Assembly: GCA_028685275.1 (NCBI GenBank)
Contig: JAQUEG010000029.1
Span: 1 to 7,920 of the forward strand
Direction: 5' to 3'
DNA: 7,920 nt
Origin: Bacilli bacterium
GTDB lineage: Bacteria > Bacillota_I > Bacilli_A > RF39 > UBA660
Shown here one piece after another: positions 1-6,034 of this stretch; within the stretch, counting starts at the first letter, position 1; every line of letters starts with the position of its first letter. Under the pieces are notes generated by a model that was not told the DNA's origin, made no database searches, and saw nothing but the letters and a program-made list of their open reading frames with translations. Made by a program: the position numbers and the translations under genes.

Positions 1-78
1 TTAAAATATATTTTGAGTATATTGTTATTTATTTTAGTTCTAGTAATTGCTATATTAACAATTATTATTGTCGTATAA
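1..78 (+). CDS. 3' end of an unidentified gene, hydrophobic C-terminal segment (partial)
   Basis: The reading frame is open from the first base of the window and stops at TAA 76-78. Its 25 residues begin Leu-Lys-Tyr and are then almost entirely Leu, Ile, Val and Ala, which is what a membrane-spanning helix at the C terminus of a protein looks like. An intrinsic terminator follows about 25 bases after the stop, which supports this being the real end of a transcribed gene. The upstream part lies outside the window, so the family cannot be named. In DNA this AT-rich a short hydrophobic frame can arise by chance, so confidence is moderate. Confidence 0.45.
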   Translation, partial: LKYILSILLFILVLVIAILTIIIVV

Positions 79-101
79 AATAAATATAGAAAAGTTATTG
101 T

Positions 102-132
102 AAAAAAAGTCATAAAAAAGATGGCTTTTTTT
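102..132 (+). terminator. Rho-independent terminator upstream of murD
   Basis: A 12-bp stem pairs 102-113 (seven A, then GTCAT) with 121-132 (ATGGC, then seven T), with one G-T wobble and a 7-base loop (114-120). The right arm itself ends in the T tract. It lies after the partial gene ending at 78 and before the murD promoter, so it separates two transcription units. The A-rich left arm and T-rich right arm could also work in the opposite direction. Confidence 0.75.
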
Positions 133-179
133 GTGTATTTTTAGCATTGACATTTTTAATGAATAAAAAATGATTGGTA

Positions 180-208
180 TTAACAAAAAGGGTATTTTAT
201 AGTATACT
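180..208 (+). promoter_or_regulatory. Sigma-A-type promoter for murD-eno
   Basis: A -35 box TTAACA (180-185) and a -10 box TATACT (203-208) are separated by exactly 17 bases, each one mismatch from consensus. Transcription would start near 214-216, giving a leader of about 18 bases with the GAGG ribosome site at 223-226, six bases before the murD ATG. It lies just downstream of a terminator, as expected for the head of a unit. Confidence 0.8.
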
Positions 209-232
209 AATTATTGTAAAGCGAGGTTAATC

Positions 233-1573
233 ATGTTTAAACATAAAAAGATATTTGTTTTAGGTATGGCCCGTAGTGGATATGAAGCGGCAAAGTTATT
301 AATTAAAATGAATAATGAAGTTGTTTTAAATGATTTAAGAAAAGAGCAAGATCAAGACCATATAAAAGAATTAAGTGATTTAGGTGTAAAAGTAATATTA
401 GGAGAACATCCAGATGATTTATTTAATCAAACTTTTGATTATTTAATTAAAAATCCAGGGATTCCTAATAACCATAAATATGTAGAAAAAGCAATTGAAC
501 ATGATATTTTCGTTATAAACGAGATGGAATTAGCATATCAACTATTTCCTAAGGATATAACCATTATTGGGGTAACTGGTTCAAATGGGAAAACAACTAC
601 GGCAACCCTTATTTATGAAATATTAAAACGAACAAAATTTAATGTTCATTTAATGGGGAATATCGGGTATCCAGCATGTGCATATGTCGATAAAGTAAAA
701 TCAAATGATATTATAGTAATGGAAGTATCAATTCAACAGTTATGTAATTTTAATCAATTTAAAGTTGATATTGCTGTTTTAACTAATTTATATGAAGCTC
801 ATTTAGATTTTGTTGGTAATTATAATAATTATTTAAATATAAAGAAGCGAATTTTTAAGCATCAAGAGGCAAGTGATTATGCTGTATTAAATATTGATAA
901 TTTAGATGTTGTGAAGATAACAAATGATATTAAAGCAGAAAAAGTATATTTTTCTAGTAAAAAGAATAATATTAATGGTTGCTACATTAAGGATAAAACT
1001 ATTTATTATTGGCAAGAACCAATTATTTCTTTATCAGAAATCAAATTAAAAGGGAATCATAATTATGAAAATATAATGGCGGCACTTTTAGTTGCAAAAA
1101 AATTGGGCGTAAGTAATAAAATTATTAAAGAAGTATTAACTATATTTGGTGGTGTTGAACATCGAATTGAATATGTAACTAGTAAACAGGGAATACAATT
1201 TTATAATGATTCTAAATCAACTAATATTAAGGCAACACAAATTGCGTTATCATCTTTTCAAGAACCAATTATTTTGTTATTAGGTGGTTTAGATCGCAAG
1301 CATAGTTTTAATGATTTAAGTAATTATTTAAATCATGTTAAGTATATTATTGGTTATGGTGAGACGAAAGAACGAATTAAAGATTATTCAAATTCGGTAA
1401 ATATAAAATGTGAAATCGTTGAAACTTTAGAAATGGCTACTAATAAGGCATATGAATTAGCAACAAAAGGAGACATTATTTTATTAAGTCCAGCTTGTGC
1501 ATCTTGGGATCAATTTAGTGATTTTGAAGAAAGAGGACGTATGTTCAAACAATATATTGCTAATTTAATATAG
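233..1573 (+). CDS. murD: UDP-N-acetylmuramoyl-L-alanine--D-glutamate ligase (MurD)
   Basis: MurD is the cytoplasmic ATP-dependent ligase that adds D-glutamate to UDP-MurNAc-L-Ala in peptidoglycan precursor synthesis. The 446-residue product has the normal family length. Visible motifs are the N-terminal Rossmann-like uridine-binding domain with KNPGIP (73-78), the Mur-ligase P-loop [11 protein letters not shown] (113-123), the MurD-typical GNIGYP (142-147), TNLYEAHLD (184-192), a lysine near 204 at the position usually carbamylated, GVEHRIEYV (307-315), NDSKSTN (325-331) and the C-terminal [10 protein letters not shown] followed by FEERG (419-435). These last motifs distinguish MurD from MurC, MurE and MurF. 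The usual SSFQL block reads SIQQL here (166-170). The ATG at 233 has GAGG six bases upstream and its own promoter. The stop is TAG; eno follows after 13 bases, so the two are probably cotranscribed. The gene is not inside a mur/fts cluster within this window. Confidence 0.97.
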   Translation: MFKHKKIFVLGMARSGYEAAKLLIKMNNEVVLNDLRKEQDQDHIKELSDLGVKVILGEHPDDLFNQTFDYLIKNPGIPNNHKYVEKAIEHDIFVINEMELAYQLFPKDITIIGVTGSNGKTTTATLIYEILKRTKFNVHLMGNIGYPACAYVDKVKSNDIIVMEVSIQQLCNFNQFKVDIAVLTNLYEAHLDFVGNYNNYLNIKKRIFKHQEASDYAVLNIDNLDVVKITNDIKAEKVYFSSKKNNINGCYIKDKTIYYWQEPIISLSEIKLKGNHNYENIMAALLVAKKLGVSNKIIKEVLTIFGGVEHRIEYVTSKQGIQFYNDSKSTNIKATQIALSSFQEPIILLLGGLDRKHSFNDLSNYLNHVKYIIGYGETKERIKDYSNSVNIKCEIVETLEMATNKAYELATKGDIILLSPACASWDQFSDFEERGRMFKQYIANLI

Positions 1574-1586
1574 AAAGGATGATAAA

Positions 1587-2822
1587 ATGGCATTAATTAA
1601 AACTATAAAAGCTAGAGAAATTATTGATTCAAGGGGTAATCCAACGATTGAAGTGGATGTTGTATGTGATAACAATAGTTATGGTCGTTGTAGTGTCCCT
1701 AGTGGCGCTTCTACAGGTATTAACGAAGCGTTGGAACTAAGGGATAAGGAAACGCGTTATTTAGGGAAAGGGGTCTTAAAAGCAGTTCGCAATGTAAATG
1801 AAATCATCAGACCAGCATTATTAGGAAAAGATGTTTCTAACCAAGCGGCGGTTGATGAAATTTTAATAAAACTTGATAATACTCCTAATAAAAGTAATTT
1901 AGGTGCCAATGCCATGTTGGCGGTATCAATGGCTTGTTTAAAAGCAGCTGCTCATAATGCTAAAAAACCATTATATAAATATATTGGTAATGGTCGAGAA
2001 CTTCCGTACGCGATGATGAATATTTTGAATGGTGGTGCTCATGCTGATAATAATTTAGATTTTCAAGAATTTATGATAATGCCTATTACTGAAAATTTTA
2101 AAGAAAGATTAAGGATGGGTGTTGAAATTTTTCATAACTTAAAAAAGGTTTTAAAAGAAAGAGGCCATAATACAGCAGTAGGAGATGAAGGTGGTTTTGC
2201 TCCCAATTTAAAAAGTAATAATGAAGCTTTTGATTTAATTATCGAGGCAATTACAAAAGCAGGATATGAAAGTGGCAAAAATGTTTTTTTAGCCATCGAT
2301 GTTGCTGCTTCTCAGTTTTATGATAAAGAAAAGAATAAATATATTTTAAAAAGTGAAAATAAAGAATTAACAAGAGAAGAATTAATTGACTATTATGTTG
2401 AATTAGTTAATAAGTATCCAATTGTTTCAATTGAAGATGGGTTAGAAGAAACTGATTATATTGGGTTTAAAATGTTAACTGAAAAAATGGGCGATAAAGT
2501 TCAATTAGTTGGGGATGATTTATTTGTAACAAATTATAAATTACTACAAAAGGGTATAAATGAACAGGCGGGGAATGCTATTTTAATAAAACCTAACCAA
2601 ATTGGTACCGTTACGGAAACATTAAACGTTATTAATTTAGCAAAAGAACATAACTATAAAACAATAATTTCACATCGTAGTGGCGAAACAGAAGATACTT
2701 TTATTGCGGATTTGGCTGTTGGATTAAATTTAGGTCAAATAAAAACTGGTTCTTTATCTAGAACTGATCGCACTTGTAAATATAATCAATTATTACGAAT
2801 TGAAGAAGACTTTTCAAAGTAA
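1587..2822 (+). CDS. eno: Enolase (phosphopyruvate hydratase)
   Basis: Enolase interconverts 2-phosphoglycerate and phosphoenolpyruvate in glycolysis and requires Mg2+. The 411-residue product shows the N-terminal [10 protein letters not shown] (14-23), the mobile loop SGASTG (39-44), NGGAHADN (148-155), the catalytic Glu in GDEGGF (E201), metal ligands D238, E283 (in SIEDGL) and D310 (in GDDLF), the catalytic Lys335 in IKPNQIGT, the HRSGETED block (363-370) and K386 before SRTDR. All the active-site residues I could place are present. The protein ends just after LLRIEED, so it lacks the roughly 15-20 residue tail (often ending near SFYN) of typical bacterial enolases. Also unusual is SQFYD where SEFY is common. 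The ATG is preceded by AAAGGATG (1575-1581), and the gene is 13 bases after murD with no terminator between. Confidence 0.97.
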   Translation: MALIKTIKAREIIDSRGNPTIEVDVVCDNNSYGRCSVPSGASTGINEALELRDKETRYLGKGVLKAVRNVNEIIRPALLGKDVSNQAAVDEILIKLDNTPNKSNLGANAMLAVSMACLKAAAHNAKKPLYKYIGNGRELPYAMMNILNGGAHADNNLDFQEFMIMPITENFKERLRMGVEIFHNLKKVLKERGHNTAVGDEGGFAPNLKSNNEAFDLIIEAITKAGYESGKNVFLAIDVAASQFYDKEKNKYILKSENKELTREELIDYYVELVNKYPIVSIEDGLEETDYIGFKMLTEKMGDKVQLVGDDLFVTNYKLLQKGINEQAGNAILIKPNQIGTVTETLNVINLAKEHNYKTIISHRSGETEDTFIADLAVGLNLGQIKTGSLSRTDRTCKYNQLLRIEEDFSK

Positions 2823-2851
2823 TTGTTTATCGATTAATAGCATGATATAAT
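2823..2851 (+). promoter_or_regulatory. Sigma-A-type promoter with extended -10, for the yvlD-like/lgt/trxB unit
   Basis: The -10 box TATAAT (2846-2851) is a perfect consensus with an upstream TG (2843-2844), an extended -10. Seventeen bases further upstream is TTGTTT (2823-2828), a partial -35. The -35 begins at the base after the eno stop codon. No hairpin is visible between eno and this promoter, so readthrough from murD-eno is also possible. Confidence 0.75.
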
Positions 2852-2877
2852 TTAATTATAATGATGAGGAGGGTAAT

Positions 2878-3294
2878 ATGCGTGCATTTGTTATTAATAA
2901 TCAAAAAATTAATGATTTTATTGATTGGCTTATATATATAATTAGTTACACTATTATTTTAATTACAGTATCTATTTTGTTTGATTCTATTTATATAGAT
3001 AATACTTATTTTGGTTTTTGGGCTTTAATAGCATCAATTATTATTTATATTTTAAATCGTACGATTAAACCTATTTTATTTATTTTAACTTTACCAATTA
3101 CTGGTCTTACTTTAGGTTTGTTTTATCCGTTTATTAATGTATTTATTTTAAAAATAGCTGATTTTATTTTAGGATTACATTTTCAAACTGATGGAATCTT
3201 TATTTTGTTTTTTGTGGCTATTTTAATATCCATTTTAAATTTTTTAATGGATAAATTAATTGTTGAACCAATCGTAAAAAGAGGTGACTTATAA
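2878..3294 (+). CDS. Phage holin family (YvlD-like) four-helix membrane protein
   Basis: This is a small integral membrane protein of 138 residues, with hydrophobic segments at about 14-35, 45-59, 66-92 and 105-124. The stretch LNRTIKPIL (59-67), then LPITGLTLGLF (72-82) with a following Asn, and TDG before the last helix, matches the DUF/PF04020-type family known as phage holin family 4, which includes Bacillus YvlD. Despite the family name, chromosomal members are not established as phage lysis proteins, and their role is not well defined. The ATG has a strong AGGAGG (2867-2872) five bases upstream. Its stop overlaps the lgt start by one base (TAATG), so translation is probably coupled. In Listeria and Bacillus relatives a yvlD gene lies near hprK-lgt, which fits the placement. 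Confidence 0.85.
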   Translation: MRAFVINNQKINDFIDWLIYIISYTIILITVSILFDSIYIDNTYFGFWALIASIIIYILNRTIKPILFILTLPITGLTLGLFYPFINVFILKIADFILGLHFQTDGIFILFFVAILISILNFLMDKLIVEPIVKRGDL

Positions 3295-4109
3295 TGAATA
3301 ATGTTATATTAGATTTAGGTTTTGCTCAAATAACATATTATTCTATTTTAATTTTATTAGGTGTTTTTTTAGGAGGAATTTTAGTCATAAGAGAAGCAAA
3401 TAAATTTAAAATTAATAAAGATTTTATTGCTAATTTAATTTTTTGGTTAGTTATAATAGGTGTTGTTGGTGCTAGGGCTTATTATGTTGCTTTTAACTGG
3501 GATTATTATCAAGTAAATGTAACAGAAATATTTAAAGTATGGGAAGGTGGTTTAGCTATTCATGGTGGAATTGTCTTTGCTTTTATTTTTTTAATAATTT
3601 ATACCTTTAAATATAAAGTTAATTTAGCGCGTATTACGGATATCTTAGTTGTTGGTTTAATTTTAGGTCAAGCAATTGGTCGCTGGGGTAATTTCTTTAA
3701 CCAAGAAGCATACGGACAAATGGTTAGTCGTGATTTTTTAGTTAATCTACACTTACCAACATTTATTATTGAAGGAATGAATATTTATGGTAATTATTAT
3801 CATCCTACTTTTTTATATGAATCAATTTGGTGTTTTTTAGGATTTATTGCTTTATTAATAGTTAGACGCTATCGTTATTTAAAAATTGGTCAATTAACTG
3901 GGGCTTATCTTATTTGGTATTCAATTGGTCGTTTCTTTATTGAAGGCTTAAGATTAGATAGTTTAATGCTTGGTGATTATCGAGTTGCCCAATTAGTATC
4001 AGTTGGTTTATTATTAATTGGAGTTATTTTAGTAGTTGAAAGAGGAAAAGGTTCAAGATTTGAAAATTTATATTTAGAAAAGGAGCAAGCTAATGAAGTT
4101 AAATTTTGA
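3294..4109 (+). CDS. lgt: Phosphatidylglycerol--prolipoprotein diacylglyceryl transferase (Lgt)
   Basis: Lgt transfers diacylglycerol from phosphatidylglycerol to the lipobox cysteine of prolipoproteins, the first step of lipoprotein maturation, at the cytoplasmic membrane. The 271-residue product is polytopic, with about seven hydrophobic segments. It carries the family marks WEGGLAIHGG (83-92, with the conserved His90), the Lgt signature GRWGNFFNQEAYG (129-141), HPTFLYES (170-177) and GRFFIEGLRLDSL (212-224), so the conserved Arg, Asn, Glu and Tyr positions are present. The ATG at 3294 has GAGGTG seven bases upstream, inside the preceding gene. The 3' end overlaps the start of trxB by 17 bases, and the trxB ribosome site lies within the lgt coding sequence. 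The stop is TGA, which argues against a Mycoplasma-type code. hprK, which normally precedes lgt in Firmicutes, is absent. Confidence 0.97.
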   Translation: MNNVILDLGFAQITYYSILILLGVFLGGILVIREANKFKINKDFIANLIFWLVIIGVVGARAYYVAFNWDYYQVNVTEIFKVWEGGLAIHGGIVFAFIFLIIYTFKYKVNLARITDILVVGLILGQAIGRWGNFFNQEAYGQMVSRDFLVNLHLPTFIIEGMNIYGNYYHPTFLYESIWCFLGFIALLIVRRYRYLKIGQLTGAYLIWYSIGRFFIEGLRLDSLMLGDYRVAQLVSVGLLLIGVILVVERGKGSRFENLYLEKEQANEVKF

Positions 4110-4992
4110 TGTAGTGGTAATTGGTGCTGGTCCAGCGGGAATGACTGCTGCTATTTATTTAAAAAGAGCAGAAGTTAATGTTGCTATGATCGATTGTTTA
4201 GCTCCTGGTGGCCAAATGAATAGAGCCTTAAAAATTGATAATTATCCTGGTTTTACTACAATTGATGGACCTACACTGGCACTTAATATGTTTCAACAAA
4301 CACAAGAATTAGGAATCCCTTATCAATATGGTCAAGTGGTAAAAATTGATATTGACAATGATAAAAAAATAGTTAAATTAAGTAATGGTAAAGAAATTAT
4401 AGGTAATAATATTATTGTTGCTACTGGCCGTAAGCCTAAAGAATTAGGTCTTAAAATGGAAAAAAAATTAATCGGACGTGGTATTAGTTATTGTGTTTAT
4501 TGCGATGGTCTTTTATTTAAGGGAAAAGATGTTATAGTTGTAGGAACTGGTGACACAGTAATTGAGGAAGCAAAATATTTAGATCAAATTGCCAATAAAG
4601 TTACCATTATAGATTATAATAATAAAAAGAAATATAATAATTTAACTCCTAATCTTGATGTTATTCATAATTGTGAGATTATTGATATATATGAAGAAAA
4701 CAATAAATTAAGTGGTGTTAAAATTAAAGATAAAAAAACCACTAAAACAAAAATAATTAAAGCCGAAGGATTATTTATTAATATTGGCTTTACTCCTATT
4801 AGCGATTTTATTAATGATATTGGTATAAAAACAATAAAAGGTTATATTATTGTTAATAAGAAAATGAGAACTAATGTTGAAGGAATTTATGCTTGTGGGG
4901 ATGTAATCAAAAAAGAATTATATCAAGTATCAACAGCGGTTGGTGAGGGCGCTAAAACTGCTTATCAAGTAATTCAAGACTTAAAACAATAA
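4093..4992 (+). CDS. trxB: Thioredoxin reductase-like FAD flavoprotein
   Basis: This 299-residue cytoplasmic flavoprotein belongs to the thioredoxin reductase family, which passes electrons through FAD to a CxxC disulfide and on to thioredoxin. Motifs seen are the N-terminal FAD fold VVVIGAGPAGMTAA (7-20), PGGQM (38-42), ATGRKP (110-115), the redox pair CVYCDG (C134 and C137), a second dinucleotide fold VVGTGDTVIEEA (149-160), and the C-terminal FAD motif TNVEGIYACGD (260-270). Length and domain order are normal. Two features are atypical: the active site is CVYC and not the common CATC or CAVC, and the HRRxxxR segment that binds the NADPH 2'-phosphate is replaced by IDYNNKKK (173-180). The electron donor may therefore be NADH, ferredoxin or something else. 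The start has AGGAG (4081-4085) seven bases upstream, inside lgt. Synteny with lgt upstream and yvcK/whiA downstream supports orthology to Bacillus trxB. Confidence 0.88.
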   Translation: MKLNFDVVVIGAGPAGMTAAIYLKRAEVNVAMIDCLAPGGQMNRALKIDNYPGFTTIDGPTLALNMFQQTQELGIPYQYGQVVKIDIDNDKKIVKLSNGKEIIGNNIIVATGRKPKELGLKMEKKLIGRGISYCVYCDGLLFKGKDVIVVGTGDTVIEEAKYLDQIANKVTIIDYNNKKKYNNLTPNLDVIHNCEIIDIYEENNKLSGVKIKDKKTTKTKIIKAEGLFINIGFTPISDFINDIGIKTIKGYIIVNKKMRTNVEGIYACGDVIKKELYQVSTAVGEGAKTAYQVIQDLKQ

Positions 4993-5017
4993 AATACGTT
5001 GTAAATACGTATTTTTT
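4991..5017 (+). terminator. Rho-independent terminator after trxB
   Basis: A 9-bp stem pairs AAAATACGT (4991-4999) with ACGTATTTT (5007-5015), with a 7-base loop, and the T run continues to 5017. The left arm begins within the trxB stop codon. The stem has only three G/C pairs, so it is weaker than typical, but its place between a gene end and a new promoter supports it. Confidence 0.65.
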
Positions 5018-5046
5018 CTTATATTTCTAAAATCAAAATAACAAAA

Positions 5047-5057
5047 TATAGTATAAT
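5047..5057 (+). promoter_or_regulatory. -10 region for the yvcK-whiA unit
   Basis: Two overlapping candidate -10 boxes, TATAGT (5047-5052) and the perfect TATAAT (5052-5057), follow the trxB terminator. No good -35 is present: 17 bases upstream of TATAAT reads AAAATC, and upstream of TATAGT reads TTTCTA. Use of TATAAT would start transcription near 5064, leaving a leader of only about a dozen bases before the yvcK start at 5077. Position after a terminator is the main support. Confidence 0.55.
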
Positions 5058-5063
5058 GAAAAG

Positions 5064-5071
5064 GGATGTGA
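5064..5071 (+). promoter_or_regulatory. Ribosome binding site that sets the yvcK start at 5077
   Basis: GGATGTGA matches the GGAGGTGA Shine-Dalgarno sequence at seven of eight positions and lies five bases before the ATG at 5077. An in-frame ATG at 5056 lies inside the TATAAT box and would precede this site, so it cannot be the start of a transcript from that promoter. The ATG at 5074 is too close to the site. Starting at 5077 gives MNKVVVLGGG, as in known YvcK proteins. Confidence 0.65.
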
Positions 5072-5076
5072 AAATG

Positions 5077-6030
5077 ATGAATAAAGTTGTAGTTTTAGGT
5101 GGTGGGCATGGATTATCAGTATTATTAAAAGGATTAAAATTATTTCCAATTGATATTACAGCAGTGGTTACTGTTGCTGATAATGGTGCTTCAACTGGAC
5201 GTTTGCGTGATGAATTTAAAATCCCTGCAGTTGGTGACTTAAGAAATGTAATTATTTCATTATCAGAGTCAGAACCTTTATTAGAGGAATTATTTCAATA
5301 TCGTTTTAAGAGTACTGGTAATTTAGATGGCCATTCACTTGGTAATTTATTATTAGCAGCGCTTTTAGATATGGAAGGTAGTTTAACTAGTGCGGTAGCG
5401 TCTTTAAGTAAAATTCTTAATTTAAAAGGAAAAGTATTACCATTAACGGAAGATGTAATTAATCTTATTGCGGAAACAAAAAATAACGAAACATTAATTG
5501 GTGAAGTAGAAATTAGAAAATCAGGGAAAGAACTTACTAAACTTTATTATGATCAAGAACCTAAAGTTTTACCAGAAGTGATAACTGCTATTTTAGAAGC
5601 TGATTTAATTATTTTTGGTTTAGGTAGTTTATATACTAGTATTATCCCGCATTTAATTTGCCCAGAAGTAGTAACTGCTATTAAAAATAGTAATGCAAAA
5701 AAAATATATGTTTGTAATGCATTGACGGAAAAAGGAGAAACTGATAATTTTAAAGATAATGATCATGTAAATACTTTAAACAAATAAATTGGGACAAAAG
5801 TTTTATATGCTGTAATCTCTAAGTCTAAACATATAGATATAGATATTCAAGAACGTTATAAAACTTTAGAAGATAGTAAACCGGTTTTGATTGATGAAGC
5901 GGCAATAAAAAAATTGGAATTACAATTAATAAAAGAAAATTTAGTTATTATTGAAAATGAAACTGTTCGTCATGATCCGATTAAAACAGGTTTTGTTATT
6001 TTTTCATATTTATTAAAAGGGAAGAAGTGA
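5077..6030 (+). pseudogene. yvcK: YvcK/GlmR-type regulator gene interrupted by one in-frame TAA
   Basis: YvcK (GlmR, gluconeogenesis factor) binds UDP-sugars and in Bacillus and Listeria tunes carbon flow into cell-wall precursors. The first 236 codons give GGGHGLS (8-14), VTVADNGASTGRLRDEF (31-47), GDLRNV (53-58), FQYRF (73-77), GHSLGNLLLAAL (85-96), GLGSLYTSIIP (181-191) and YVCNALTEKGETD (211-223), all family hallmarks. Codon 237 is TAA (5785-5787). The same frame then continues for 80 sense codons to TGA at 6028-6030 and includes ETVRHDP (5959-5979), the conserved C-terminal RHD motif of the family. Read through, the product would be 317 residues, the usual length. No frameshift is needed; one base change (for example CAA or GAA to TAA) explains it. 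It may be a young pseudogene, a functional truncated protein, a readthrough gene or a sequence error. RapZ, its usual upstream partner gene, is absent; whiA follows after four bases. Confidence 0.88.
5785..5787 (+). other. In-frame TAA nonsense codon inside yvcK
   Basis: The TAA stands between the codons for the DHVNTLNK segment and those for IGTKVLYAV, where YvcK proteins normally continue without break from the DHV helix into the next strand. TAA also ends eno, trxB and whiA in this window, so it is a normal stop in this organism. No ATG, GTG or TTG with a ribosome site lies in frame just after it, so reinitiation is not obvious. Confidence 0.9.
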
Positions 6031-6034
6031 TACA

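Noticed and set aside
147..152. Perfect TTGACA -35-like hexamer upstream of murD
   Set aside because: At 17-18 bases downstream there is only ATGATT or TGATTG. The nearest -10-like TATTAA (178-183) is 25 bases away, too far. The TTAACA/TATACT pair downstream is much better.
2878..3294. Prophage remnant, because of the phage holin family name
   Set aside because: The YvlD-like family is chromosomal in many Firmicutes at this same locus, and no endolysin, integrase, attachment site or other phage gene is nearby.
5056..5076. Upstream in-frame ATG at 5056 as the yvcK start
   Set aside because: It lies inside the TATAAT box, has no ribosome site before it, and adds MKRDVKM, which YvcK proteins do not have; the ATG at 5077 fits the ribosome site and the family.
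5788..6030. Region after the yvcK stop as a separate small gene
   Set aside because: It has no start codon with a ribosome site, is in the same frame as yvcK, and encodes the YvcK C terminus, so it belongs to the interrupted gene.
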